DNA from: Pseudomonas marginalis
Lineage (GTDB): Bacteria; Pseudomonadota; Gammaproteobacteria; Pseudomonadales; Pseudomonadaceae
Assembly (NCBI RefSeq): GCF_008692035.1
Contig: NZ_VTFG01000001.1
Coordinates: 620,001-684,000, forward strand
DNA: 64,000 nt
Reading direction: 5' to 3'
In this document: piece by piece, positions 53,700 through 63,229 of the stretch
Layout of the letters: each line of letters starts with the position of its first letter
How positions within the stretch are numbered: position 1 is the first letter of the stretch
The notes under the pieces: generated by a model
The model's database searches: none
The model's input: the letters and a program-made list of their open reading frames with translations, nothing else
What the model was told of the DNA's origin: nothing
Program-made: the position numbers and the translations under genes

Positions 53700-53722
53700 A
53701 ACCTGCCTTGTGCAGGTTTTTT
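53700..53722 (+). terminator. Orphan terminator after attR
   Basis: AACCTGC / GCAGGTT stem with TTTTTT, 45 bp past the right repeat. The spacing is like that of the tRNA-Leu terminator (43 bp past the left repeat), so it is probably the original tRNA terminator left behind. Confidence 0.7.
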
Positions 53723-53966
53723 GTTGCCAACATTTGTCCCCCACACTCACTTCACCCCAACATTTTTCTAGTACATCCTGAGTTCGATTTTGGGTGATGT
53801 ACTAGTTGGCACTCCCTGATACCGCCGCCAGGCAAGCAAAACCCAAAGCTTACGCCTACAGCCTGTGAGATCGAATACATGAAAGACAGGACATGACCAT
53901 TTGTGGATGAAGGCTTGGCAAACAGGTGAGGCCATTTACGTATTTGCGAGTCCCCATCCGATCTGG

Positions 53967-54713
53967 TCACCAGAACAGCATCCTCAATGCCAACGCGACC
54001 ACGACTAGATTGAAAACTGCTTCCATCCACTGGTCGCCCTTCTTTAAGGCAAACTTCGCGCCGGCATTTGCACCCAATAGCGTGCCAATAATCAGGCAAC
54101 ATCCGTACTGCCAGTCAATGAGGCGGCTGACGCCGAAAATCAGTAATGAACCCACGGAGAGAACCAGCCCACCGACTTTGCGGGTCCCCACCGATTCGCT
54201 GATGGTTTTTCTGAAAAAGATAATGAATAAATACGTCGAGAGTTTGGCTTGCCCACCAAATAGCCCGCCGATCATTCCCACGGGGATAAAGAGGATATAG
54301 CCAAACAGACGTCTGATCGCTGAGGGAGGTGTTTCGCCGCTACGAGGTTTTTTTATAAGAGACAGTGCGACGAGCAGCAATGTCAGCCCGCCAATTACCT
54401 TGTGCAGCAGCGCGGGATCTATTTGAAGAAGCAGGCTCGCGCCTGCCAGAGCCCCAACCAACCCCAGTACCGCAGCTGGAAAGGCCAGCGCATAATCGAC
54501 CTTTCCCTGGTTATGGAAGTGCCGCAGTCCGGCAACGATGGTGCCTACCGAGGCCAGGCGCGCAGTGGCGATCGACGACTGAGGTGCAATCCCCAGCCAG
54601 ATCATCACCGGAACGGTCAAAAACACACTGCCACCGGTGTTGGTCCCGACGAATCCCGTTATTATTCCAAGGAAAATCAGACCGACGCCTGTCAACCACT
54701 CATGCCCCATCAT
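53967..54713 (-). CDS. TSUP (TauE/SafE) family permease
   Basis: 248-aa inner-membrane protein with about seven to eight hydrophobic segments. The family repeat is visible: FVGTNTGGSVFLTVPVMIWLG in the first half and IPVGMIGGLFGGQAKLSTYLF in the second (G-x-x-G-x-G-G). TSUP permeases move sulfite, sulfonates or related organic anions; the substrate is open. First gene outside the island. The start at 54713 has only a weak ribosome site; AGG lies upstream of the preceding codons. Confidence 0.87.
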   Translation of the reverse strand: MMGHEWLTGVGLIFLGIITGFVGTNTGGSVFLTVPVMIWLGIAPQSSIATARLASVGTIVAGLRHFHNQGKVDYALAFPAAVLGLVGALAGASLLLQIDPALLHKVIGGLTLLLVALSLIKKPRSGETPPSAIRRLFGYILFIPVGMIGGLFGGQAKLSTYLFIIFFRKTISESVGTRKVGGLVLSVGSLLIFGVSRLIDWQYGCCLIIGTLLGANAGAKFALKKGDQWMEAVFNLVVVALALRMLFW

Positions 54714-55669
54714 GTTGAGGTGCTCGCATAAGATTCATGGCACGGCTTACTCGCTCAAGTAAACCGGGTCTATCCAGTGATAGCAGTTTCTATTTCGGGA
54801 GCCGGCGGTCACATGAAGCTTTGCGGTATGTACGAAGCTGTACTCGCCGATAATCGGGCGGCGTAGCGAACTTTCAGGCCCAGTGATTTTGCATACAGTA
54901 CACCTCGGTTAATGAGATCTTGTATCTGTGCTTTTGATTTTCTAATTCGATATTTATGTGACGTTTCATTGATACCAGAAAATATGCCTACCCAGTTTGC
55001 TCCTATCGCCGTAACCGCATCAATACCATCTTGATGCGCGCGGGAAGAAGGTAACTTCCTGTTGGTGAGCGTTGATACTGGAAGTTAAATGAAATGTACT
55101 TGAAGGGTTGCAGCAATATCAAGCATCGCAAATCAGGGCTCCTCAGCCACCAACATGAATAAAACTTCATGGTTTCGCATATTGACTTTCTTAAAGTTAC
55201 TGACTGCCTGTTCTCACCCATTGAATCAAAAGAAATTTTATTTATGACACTTTTTCGCACAAGGCAGCTTAGTGCCTGACCTTTTAACCCTCTTATGACT
55301 TCCAACAGCTTTGCACTCGGCAAGCTATATATATTTAATCTAACAGAGGACCTGAGATAGATGGCACTGATTAAAAGCCGTCCAGTTGCAGCTTTTCGGG
55401 TGCTTGCTTGCTGGAGGGGGTCGAGGGAGGACGCCCCCCAGCGACTCGCCGTGCACCTTGGGCAATCGCCGAGAACGGGCGGACAAAGGTCGCGAAACCC
55501 ACAGGCCGCAGATAGCGCGATAGACGCCTGCGAAACCCGCTAGAAAAACTTAAACCATAGAATGAGTGATCGGAATGTACTTTTGCGCAGAATTAAGTCA
55601 TTTAGGGACCTACCTGGCTCACCCCTCAGCACTTTAAAGTACGCCAATCATTCAACTATCGGCGTCTTT
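54714..55669. other. 950-bp stretch without a supported gene
   Basis: AT-rich to about 55360, then an abrupt GC-rich block (about 55400-55545) with repeated GCGAAACCC (near 55493 and 55530) and G-run/C-run pairs (GGAGGACGCCCCCC). Only short frames occur. The GC-rich block may be a structured RNA or a fragment of mobile DNA. Confidence 0.4.
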
Positions 55670-56218
55670 ATGAATCTCTGGTTTCGACTTCTCCTCATGC
55701 TGCTTCGTCGACCTTGGCGCAGACCGGCAAAAGCGCTGGAATCAACCGTCATCCGAATGCGCGTCTGGCCACTGGACCTCGACTTCAATCGACATGTCAC
55801 CAACGGCCGATATTTCAACCTGGCCGATGTCGGACGCATGGATTTCGTTTTGCGCAGTGGCGCCTATCGAGTAGCTATTAGAGCAAAGGCGCTGCCCATC
55901 GTCGGAGACACTTGGGGTAAATTTCGTCGTGAGCTTAGACTGTTTGAAGCGTTTGAAATCCACACAAGGATGCTTGGCTGGGACGACAAGTGGAGCTTCA
56001 TGGAGCATCGATTTGTGAGCAAAGGCAGAGTGATCGGCGTTATCGTAATGCGAGGTCTATTTCGTTCAGCGAAAGGTATTGTTCCGCCAAGCGAGTTTGT
56101 TCGAGAACTGGGACTGCCCGAACGGTCGCCAGAGATGCCGGAATGGCTGGCCTCGTGGTCGCAGAGCTGCGATGCCATGAGCCGCCAACTCAGGGATGAA
56201 GAAAGCACCAATGATTGA
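55670..56218 (+). CDS. THEM6-like / acyl-CoA thioesterase-family protein
   Basis: 182-aa hot-dog-fold protein. A hydrophobic N-terminus (MNLWFRLLLMLLRRPW) is followed by FRVWPTDLD-like MRVWPLDLDFNRHVTNGRYF (key residues D-L-D-x-N-x-H-x-x-N-x-x-Y), then LPIVGDTWGKFRRELRLFEAF and GWDDKWSFMEHRF. This is the 4HBT_2/THEM6 pattern; activity in this subgroup is not proven. The ATG at 55670 begins the family sequence; the frame opens at 55562. Monocistronic as far as visible. Confidence 0.85.
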   Translation: MNLWFRLLLMLLRRPWRRPAKALESTVIRMRVWPLDLDFNRHVTNGRYFNLADVGRMDFVLRSGAYRVAIRAKALPIVGDTWGKFRRELRLFEAFEIHTRMLGWDDKWSFMEHRFVSKGRVIGVIVMRGLFRSAKGIVPPSEFVRELGLPERSPEMPEWLASWSQSCDAMSRQLRDEESTND

Positions 56219-56249
56219 CTTGACGTGCAGGCAGCCCATGACCAGCGCG

Positions 56250-56664
56250 CTATTGGGACCGTTGATTGCTCCGCCGTTGGCGTGTGCGGCGTAACTTCGC
56301 CAGCCCGTGTAATTCGTCAATAATGGGCTGTATGTACTTTTCTCCGAGCAGGTGCTGGTATACCTCGAAGTGGTCCTATCGCCAAGCGCACTTGCTTCTT
56401 TATTTCCTCTATGGCCAGGCACGCCTCATGCACGAAGCGTTCGTCGAATACGCCATGCAACTCAAGCTCAATCCCACTTTTGTCATGGTGTATTTGCACA
56501 TGGCAGTATCGACCACCATATTGGCCGCCGCTGCAAAATAACATCAAATTAAAACCATGACCGAGGAGCTTACGTAATTGATCCTGAAGACTGTCTTGGT
56601 GCAAGCCAGATATTTCCAGCTGCCGAGACACACATGGGCCATTGGCGAATTGCTTACTCAACAT
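56250..56664 (-). pseudogene. Unrecognised gene, probably frameshifted
   Basis: ATG at 56664 with an excellent GGAGGTG site opens a 115-codon frame (MLSKQFANGPCVSRQLEISG...) to 56317. Around 56375 natural-looking sequence continues in another frame (DHFEVYQHLLGEKYIQPIID, then ELHGLAKLRRTRQRRSNQRSQ) to a stop at 56250. This suggests one ~137-aa protein broken by a single indel. The first part has a beta-rich segment with GGQYGGRYCHVQIHHDKSG. No family is known to me. If no frameshift is real, the gene ends at 56317. Confidence 0.45.
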
Positions 56665-56983
56665 AACCACCTCCACTTTTATCGGTTACGCAGTGCCAGC
56701 ACTACTGCGCACTATCACGAACAAGCTTACGACGTACCCAGCCTGAAAAATGTCAGAAGTCGGTAAGGTTATGGTAAATACCACGAGCGCTTCGAGTTAC
56801 TTCCCACTCTGTTATTTACCCACCTTAACCATAAATTAACGCTACCAAACAGAACAACCTATTAAGCTTGGCTAATGCGCCTCTCCTGCCCCGACAACTC
56901 ATGAGGTGATGGCGACCCATCGAGCCTGCCGGCCGGGTCGCAAACGGCGCACGACCGATATATCATTCTGGAGTGTTTCACTA

Positions 56984-57817
56984 ATGCCTGACGACAACGC
57001 TCATTCGGCAAAACATGCCTTGTTCAGTATTGCCCTGGTTAATTATAAAACGCTGCACATGACACGCCTTTGCTTAGGATTGCTACGCGACTACGCTATA
57101 TACCATCAAGTTCCGGTCTGGGTAGTGGATAACGGTTCCGCCGATGAAAGCATCCACTACTTGCGGACACTTGATTGGATCAACTTGGTAGAAAGGATCC
57201 CCCACCCTCGAGAAGCCGGATATATCGCGCATGGTAAAGCCCTTGATCTGATTTTGGGATATGTTGAAACTCCGTACTTATTCCTGCTTCATACGGACAC
57301 ATTTGTATTTGATACCGATGTGTTCAGTATGATGATGAGCCAAAGCACTGCAACGCCGCGTACAGTGGCAGTCGGTTGTACAGAACAGATCAATCGCGGT
57401 TTTTTAAGAACTGCCTGGCGGTTCGGCACTCGACTGATGAAGTACCACTACCGAACACTCATGCGTTACGTGGGGCTACCCTCTAAAAACCCCAAGCCTT
57501 TCAGAGAAACCCACTTGAAAAGTTTTTGCACCTTATGGAACTGCGATGTAATTAAACAACATAACTTGCGCTTCATGATGGATAACCGGGTACCGGGATA
57601 CGCGCTACAAGACAAGATGGTCAAGCTGGGTTATGCGATCAGCTTTCTGTCAGCACGAAGATTGTTCAGTTACCTGGACCATATTCAAGCCGGCACTGTC
57701 GCCGCTAACGGCGGCTATGACACGGACCATCGTCGAAGAAAAACGTATCACGATACCCTGCTGCGCTTTCAAAAAGAGGCGTCAAATGATGCGAAAACGA
57801 CCAGTACGGAAAAATGA
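56984..57817 (+). CDS. Family 2 glycosyltransferase
   Basis: 277-aa GT-A fold enzyme. FSIALVNYKTLHMTRLCLGLL is the N-terminal strand-helix, VWVVDNGSADESIHYL the nucleotide-binding region, and FLLHTDTFVFD the D-x-D-like metal site. The C-terminal part (NCDVIKQHNLRF, ALQDKMVKLGYA) fits the acceptor region. No membrane segment, so it acts in the cytosol on an undefined acceptor. The ATG at 56984 follows GGAG; 56906 is a longer alternative. Codon use is AT-richer than the core. It stands alone, with no other sugar genes nearby. Confidence 0.82.
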   Translation: MPDDNAHSAKHALFSIALVNYKTLHMTRLCLGLLRDYAIYHQVPVWVVDNGSADESIHYLRTLDWINLVERIPHPREAGYIAHGKALDLILGYVETPYLFLLHTDTFVFDTDVFSMMMSQSTATPRTVAVGCTEQINRGFLRTAWRFGTRLMKYHYRTLMRYVGLPSKNPKPFRETHLKSFCTLWNCDVIKQHNLRFMMDNRVPGYALQDKMVKLGYAISFLSARRLFSYLDHIQAGTVAANGGYDTDHRRRKTYHDTLLRFQKEASNDAKTTSTEK

Positions 57818-57936
57818 TGGTTGCTGATAAGACCGGCCCGCGAGATTCGAACTGAGTGGGAGCGCACAGCTGACTTGAAAATCGAACCTGATAGAACTTT
57901 ATCCACGGCCCAGCCCATAGGGCGCTTGTTCGATGC

Positions 57937-60900
57937 TCATCGCTTACTCTGCGGCGCATCAAGAGGGGTCTCGAGAATGAAGGTTGCGCCCTGCCCTGCC
58001 CCGTCGCTGTGCACGGTCAAGCTGGCACCCATTTCCTGCGCGGCGAGCGCGCAGCTGTGCAGGCCGAAACCGTGACCGTCTTTGCGAGTCGTGAAGCCAT
58101 GGGAAAAGATACGCGTCAGGTGCTCTGGCGTAATCCCGTTGCCATTGTCGGCCACCGTGATACGCAAGACTGCCCCGTCAGCGATGAGGGAGGCGCTGAA
58201 CGTGATGCACGGGCTGCGATCGACCACGCCGTCCAACGCCTGCCTGGCGTTTCTGATCAGGTTTACCAGAATCAGCAGCACCCGGTGCCGGTCCAGCGAC
58301 AGCAGGGGCAAGTCGGCAATGTCCTTGACCACCGTCACCTCCTGATTCATCCGTGAGCCGGCACTCATGCGCCAGGCATCATCGATTAATTCCGAGACCG
58401 GTATTGTCTCGACGACACTGACGGCAACGGCATAGGACTGCTGGGCAGCGACAATGGTCTTGATGTGGTCAATGCCTTTGGTGAGTTGCTCGAGCTCTTC
58501 GATGATGCCCTGCTGTTCTGCCGCCACCGCCTGCGCCAGCTTGAGCAGGTAGTCGGGCAGCATCTTTCCCCGCTGGTCCTGGGTGAAGAAATCGCTCAGC
58601 TCATGGATGTGTTCGTTCATCATCTGCGCCACCTTGCCCAGGCCCTGGGCCTTGGAGGTGCGCATCTGGCTGCTGACCAACTCGGCCGAAACGTTCACGC
58701 TGTTGAGGACGTTGCCGACATTGTGCAGCACCGTCGTGGCGATCTCGGCCATGCCCGCCTGACGGGATTTCGCATTCAGCTCGGATTGCACCTGGCTCAT
58801 GCGTAGCGCCGCGCGTACGCGAGCCTTGAGCTCCAATGGCGAGAAAGGTTTGGCGATATAGTCATCGGCGCCACTCTCCAGCCCGGAGATGCAAGCTTCG
58901 CTGCCGCCGCGGGCGGTCAACAGGATGACGGGCAGATGGGCAAAACCGGCGCTCGCCTTGATTCTGGCGGTCAGGCCAAAGCCGTCAAGCTCCGGCATCA
59001 TCACATCCGAGAGAACGACATTGATCGGTTGACGCTGCAGCATGGCCCAGGCCTGTTCTCCATCAGCGGCGGTGACGACGCTGTAGTCGTCGCGCAAAAG
59101 CTCGCTGAGGTAGCCAAGCATTTCCGGGCTGTCATCGACCACCAGGACCCTGGACTGCGAGGTGCGTTCCGGGTGCCGTTCGTTGTCTGCATCGGCCATG
59201 GACGCCTGGTCGTTGCTACTGCCACGGCGGCCGTCGTCGAACAGCAAGTGGCGCTGCTCGGTTGTGATCATTGCGGTGGGTGACGATCCCTCATGCAGAT
59301 GACCGGCTTCGGTCGGCACCGTGTCTTGCTCGGTTCCCCGAGGAAATCGAACAAGGAAGCACGAGCCCTTTCCAGGCTCACTGTTGACACTGACTTCGCC
59401 CCCCATCAGTTCGACCAGATCCTTGACCAGGGCCAGGCCGATACCGGTACCGCTGTAATGCCGCGTGGCGGAATTGTCGATCTGGGAAAAACGCTGGAAC
59501 AGCAGGGGTAATTTGTCAGGCGCGATGCCAATGCCCGAGTCTTGCACCGCGAGCTCAAATCGCTCGTCATCAAGCGCAGTGACTGCCAGATGCACCGTAC
59601 CGCCAGCAGGGGTGAACTTGATGGCATTACTCACCAGGTTGAGCAGAATCTTCTCGAAGTGTCGGGGGTCCAGGAACACGGTACCGAGGGCAGGATCGAT
59701 GCTGCAGGTTAACGTGCAGCCTTTGCCCTTGGCCACCATGGCGGCGTCCTCGGCCAGCACACCCACCGCCTTGTTCAAATCAACGGGCGCCGGACACAGC
59801 TCAAACTTGCCTGCTTCGGCCTTGGAGAAGTCAAGGATATCGTTCACGCGGTTCATCAGGCGCAGTGCGTTTCGTTGTGCGCGCTCGATTTGCACGCGCC
59901 AGTCCGTCGGCGGCGTGATCGCCACCGAGAGCTGCTCCAACGGGGCGAGAATAAGGGTCAAAGGGGTGCGCAGTTCGTGGCTGACCGTGGCGACGAAATC
60001 ACTCTTTGCCTGGTTGGCCGTCTCGGCCTGGTTGCGCGCCTGAATAAGTGCAACCGCCTGCGCCTCCAGCACCTCGGTCTGCCGGTGCAGCGTGTCGGTC
60101 CGCTCGGCGACCATTCTCTCCAGAGAGGCCTGCACCTGCTGTCTTTCGGCTTCGGCCTCGGCCTCCAGCACCCGGATGCGCAAGGCATTCTCCTGGAACA
60201 CCCGGACGGCGCGAGTCATGATCCCAATCTCATCGCCGCGTCCAGCACGGGCGATTTCGGCGGTCAAGTCACCGGCAGCGAGCCGGCGCATGGCCGAAGC
60301 CAGGGCGACGATGGGCTGCGCGACAAACCGCGAGGTGCTCCAGGCAATGGCTCCGGCCAGCAGGATGGCGACGGCGCCAGCGACTATTGTCGCCAGCATG
60401 CCGCGATCCTTGTGGACCAAGGCGTCTGAACGCGCTTCGCCTGCGAAGCGCGCAACCAACAGGCCAGCGCTGCGTGCCTCGATACGAACCTGGTCGCGCG
60501 CGTCGCCCAAGGCGTTGCTCGCCTGATGGAACCCGGCAAATGCCGCCCGGTAGCCAGCAATCTGATCGCTGACCGTCAGGGGCGTAGCGCTGGCCTGCTG
60601 CCCCACAGACGATGGCAGAACCCGGGCGAGACGGGAGAGTTCATCGAGGATGACGCCTACAGAGCTGGCGACCTCGGCCGACGGCACCAGGCGAAACGAC
60701 AAGGTCTGCGCTTCCAGGGTGGCAACACGTTCGGCGAAACGCTTGGACAACGCGGCGGCGTTTTGCAGCAAACCGATGGCGGCCTGAATGTCACTGGCGT
60801 CATGGGCAATGTGCTCGTCCACTTCAGCCAACATGACTTCAAGGCGCTCTGCCACGCCTCCAACAGCCCCCAGATGCCGCAAAGCCTCGCCGCCCCGGAG

Positions 60901-61662
60901 CCTGGGAGCCTCGCCAAGCTGCTCGAGCGCCAGGCTGGCTGCAGCCACCGCCGTCGCCAACTGCTCCAGGGTCTCCACCTGTTGCGGCGCCCCCATCAAC
61001 TCACGCAATTGCTCGACCACAGGCGGCAGCGCCGCACAGGCGTTGCGCGCCGCAGTGGCGGCGGCACCATCACCGCTCACCAGCACCTGGGCCACATTGG
61101 CGGTAATGATGCGTTCGCCGTTGCGCAGGATATCCAGGATGCGATGGGCGCTCTGGGCGTTGCTCACCCGCGCCTGGTGGTCGGCGGCGCGGGAGTCCAG
61201 GCCCTTCAGCCCAGCGGCGATACCCAGTTCAACGAGGGCCGTCGCCTCTCGCATCCGGGCGTAATGGGCGGTCATATTCTCGGTTTCGCCATCCATGGTC
61301 AGGGTCGCCGCCCGCAAGGACGCGATCGCCGCAGCGAGCCTCTCCAGGCTGCCCTTGAGCGATTGCGCCTCTGCCGCCGGGATGGCGTTAAGGCCGTTGA
61401 TAGCGGTCGCGACCAAGCCCTCGGCCTGGGACACGCTGCCCTGGTCGCGGGTGGCAATGAAGTTTTCCACCCGCCCGGTAGCCCCGTTGACCGAGGCCAG
61501 AATTTCCGCGGAATGGCTGGCGGAATCCACCGCACGTACCATGCCTCGCAGGCCGTAGAGGTTCACGAGCGATACCGCCAGCATCAGCAACACCAGTGCG
61601 GCAACCGCCAGGCCGATCCTGACGGCAATGGGCCTGGCCGTGGCTGATTTGAATGTCAACAT
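57937..61662 (-). CDS. Hybrid sensor histidine kinase with two kinase modules
   Basis: 1241-aa inner-membrane protein in the order: membrane helix ~12-35; helical periplasmic sensor ~36-410; second helix ~415-440; HAMP ~440-495; coiled coil; HisKA with SHELRTPLTL (His about 561); HATPase with NAIKF, DSGIGIAPDKL and GTGIGLALVK; receiver ~845-960 with VVDDS, SDVMMPELDG (phospho-Asp about 885), LLTA and KPF; then a second histidine-kinase module with LHNVGNVLNSV (candidate His about 977) and an HATPase with NLIRNARQAL, VADNGNGI and HGFGLHSCAL. The sensor domain is TorS-like in layout. It starts 24 bp after the binding-protein gene, behind GGAGG, so the two form a pair. Confidence 0.9.
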   Translation of the reverse strand: MLTFKSATARPIAVRIGLAVAALVLLMLAVSLVNLYGLRGMVRAVDSASHSAEILASVNGATGRVENFIATRDQGSVSQAEGLVATAINGLNAIPAAEAQSLKGSLERLAAAIASLRAATLTMDGETENMTAHYARMREATALVELGIAAGLKGLDSRAADHQARVSNAQSAHRILDILRNGERIITANVAQVLVSGDGAAATAARNACAALPPVVEQLRELMGAPQQVETLEQLATAVAAASLALEQLGEAPRLRGGEALRHLGAVGGVAERLEVMLAEVDEHIAHDASDIQAAIGLLQNAAALSKRFAERVATLEAQTLSFRLVPSAEVASSVGVILDELSRLARVLPSSVGQQASATPLTVSDQIAGYRAAFAGFHQASNALGDARDQVRIEARSAGLLVARFAGEARSDALVHKDRGMLATIVAGAVAILLAGAIAWSTSRFVAQPIVALASAMRRLAAGDLTAEIARAGRGDEIGIMTRAVRVFQENALRIRVLEAEAEAERQQVQASLERMVAERTDTLHRQTEVLEAQAVALIQARNQAETANQAKSDFVATVSHELRTPLTLILAPLEQLSVAITPPTDWRVQIERAQRNALRLMNRVNDILDFSKAEAGKFELCPAPVDLNKAVGVLAEDAAMVAKGKGCTLTCSIDPALGTVFLDPRHFEKILLNLVSNAIKFTPAGGTVHLAVTALDDERFELAVQDSGIGIAPDKLPLLFQRFSQIDNSATRHYSGTGIGLALVKDLVELMGGEVSVNSEPGKGSCFLVRFPRGTEQDTVPTEAGHLHEGSSPTAMITTEQRHLLFDDGRRGSSNDQASMADADNERHPERTSQSRVLVVDDSPEMLGYLSELLRDDYSVVTAADGEQAWAMLQRQPINVVLSDVMMPELDGFGLTARIKASAGFAHLPVILLTARGGSEACISGLESGADDYIAKPFSPLELKARVRAALRMSQVQSELNAKSRQAGMAEIATTVLHNVGNVLNSVNVSAELVSSQMRTSKAQGLGKVAQMMNEHIHELSDFFTQDQRGKMLPDYLLKLAQAVAAEQQGIIEELEQLTKGIDHIKTIVAAQQSYAVAVSVVETIPVSELIDDAWRMSAGSRMNQEVTVVKDIADLPLLSLDRHRVLLILVNLIRNARQALDGVVDRSPCITFSASLIADGAVLRITVADNGNGITPEHLTRIFSHGFTTRKDGHGFGLHSCALAAQEMGASLTVHSDGAGQGATFILETPLDAPQSKR

Positions 61663-61686
61663 GGGGCCTCGCCTCCTAGCCCGCCG

Positions 61687-62787
61687 CTACTGTTTCGTCA
61701 CCTCCGGCAAAGGCGCCGGCGGCGCCGTATGGTTGATGGCCGCATCGATCATCGCCGCAACGGAAGCCTGGCCGTAGAACGGATTGGCGGCACCGCCCAC
61801 CGGCATAGTGGCAAGCCAGGCGTCCAGGTCTTTGGCATCAATACGTACCAGCGGCACTTCGACGAACTTCGGCACCTGCTTGCCCGCCAGTATCTGCTGG
61901 GCCACCCAGAACCCCATCTGGGAGACGCTCGGGGAGGCAGAGACAGAGACGGTCTCGTAGCCATTGGCATCGCGTTCCTGTTTCCACAGGGCAAGTTCGT
62001 CCTGACGGTTCCCCATCACAATGATCGGCAAAGGGCGTCCCGCCGCCTTGAACGCCATGGCCGCACCATATCCGTCGCCACCCTGGGTAGCCACGGCATC
62101 AATGGTGGGCAGCGACGGCAGCGCCAGCGTCACTTCCCTGCGGGCGACAGAAGCCGTCCAGTTCCCGTAAACGGTCTTGACGAATTTCAGGCCCGGATAG
62201 TCGCTGGCGGCCTTGCGAATGCCATCGCTGATGTTTTTATCCGTGGCATCGCCAGCGATGCCGCGGATCTCCAGTAATGTCCCGTTGCCCTTCAGGCGCT
62301 CGGCGATGTAGTCCATTTCCACACGGCCCATGGCGGACCAGTTGTAATCCACGGTATAGACACAGGGCTCGGTGATCAGGCTGGCCATGACGACCACCAC
62401 GATGCCGGCGTTGCAGGCATCGCGGATCACCCCGTTGAGGGCCGTGTCGGAGGCAGCGAGGATCACGATGGCATCGACGCCCTTGACGATCATGTCCTGG
62501 ATATGGGCCGCCTGTTCCGAAGCCGAGTTATTGGCGCTGACGACGGGAGCCTCACGGATCAAGCCCTCCTTTTGCGCCTGGAGCGCAATTTCCTGCCAGT
62601 TGCGCACCATCACCTTGCGAAAATCGCTGCCTGCGTAGGAATTGCTGAAGGCAATGCTGTAGCTCGCGGTAGGGCCGCTGGCGATGCCCTCGGCGGCAGC
62701 CTGGGCCGGATTGGCGGCAACCATCGCCAGCCCCGCCACGCAGCCGGCGAAGCGCCTCAAGATCGTGTGGATCGACTGGGTGTTCAT
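61687..62787 (-). CDS. Periplasmic binding protein partner of the hybrid kinase
   Basis: 366-aa precursor, signal peptide MNTQSIHTILRRFAGCVAGL (cleavage near NPAQA-AAEG, about residue 33). The mature protein is a type I periplasmic binding protein (Peripla_BP_4, sugar/AI-2-like): SIAFSNSYAGSDFRKVM, VKGVDAIVILAASDTALNGV, TQGGDGYGAAMAFKAAG. No permease or ATPase gene accompanies it. It is directly followed by the hybrid kinase, as in TorT-TorS and LuxP-LuxQ pairs, so it probably presents a ligand to the sensor domain. The ATG at 62787 has GGAGAAC upstream. Confidence 0.88.
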   Translation of the reverse strand: MNTQSIHTILRRFAGCVAGLAMVAANPAQAAAEGIASGPTASYSIAFSNSYAGSDFRKVMVRNWQEIALQAQKEGLIREAPVVSANNSASEQAAHIQDMIVKGVDAIVILAASDTALNGVIRDACNAGIVVVVMASLITEPCVYTVDYNWSAMGRVEMDYIAERLKGNGTLLEIRGIAGDATDKNISDGIRKAASDYPGLKFVKTVYGNWTASVARREVTLALPSLPTIDAVATQGGDGYGAAMAFKAAGRPLPIIVMGNRQDELALWKQERDANGYETVSVSASPSVSQMGFWVAQQILAGKQVPKFVEVPLVRIDAKDLDAWLATMPVGGAANPFYGQASVAAMIDAAINHTAPPAPLPEVTKQ

Positions 62788-63229
62788 GCTGTTCTCCATC
62801 GTGCTTGGCATTTACCAACAGTTATCCACCCGCTCCGGCTTACAGCCTGGATCGACGGCGTGTTCTGGTTGGAGCCGTTGGCCCCCACATTGGAGATTTT
62901 CAAGCAGGTGAGGTGTGGGGCAGGCATTGAACGTTTCCCTGTATGCCGCGTGCGGGTTGTTGCGTGAGCCGTTGAAAACGCCTGAAGACCACCCACCGGC
63001 TGTCGCCAACGTCAATGACTTTGCCAGGGTCGGAGCCCTTGGCGGCCGAACATTGAAACCCGTAGATGGCTCGCATTGGCAATGAGCATAGTATCAAAGT
63101 GCCCGCTTTGCTTGCGGTCTGTAAACGGATGCGGCGCTCTTAGCCATAGTTTTGTGTTTGACTGCCGCCCCACCCAACCCTGCCTGCTGTTCTACGCTTG
63201 TTGCTCGACCCACTTATCGGAGACCCGAC
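62788..63229. other. Divergent promoter region
   Basis: 442 bp between the binding-protein gene and the isochorismatase gene. No convincing ORF or RNA gene. It probably holds the promoters of both units. Confidence 0.5.

Noticed and set aside
55361..55543. 60-codon ORF MALIKSRPVAAFRVLA...
   Set aside because: Crosses the abrupt GC-rich block, lacks a good ribosome site, and reads like non-coding repeat sequence. It could be real but I cannot support it.
57825..57870. tRNA-like sequence CGAGATTCGAACTGAGTGGG after the glycosyltransferase
   Set aside because: Resembles a T-arm complement only; no acceptor, D- or anticodon arm can be folded.
60526..61647. 373-codon plus-strand frame opposite the hybrid kinase
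   Set aside because: Antisense of the sensor region, low-complexity H/Q/G/R composition.
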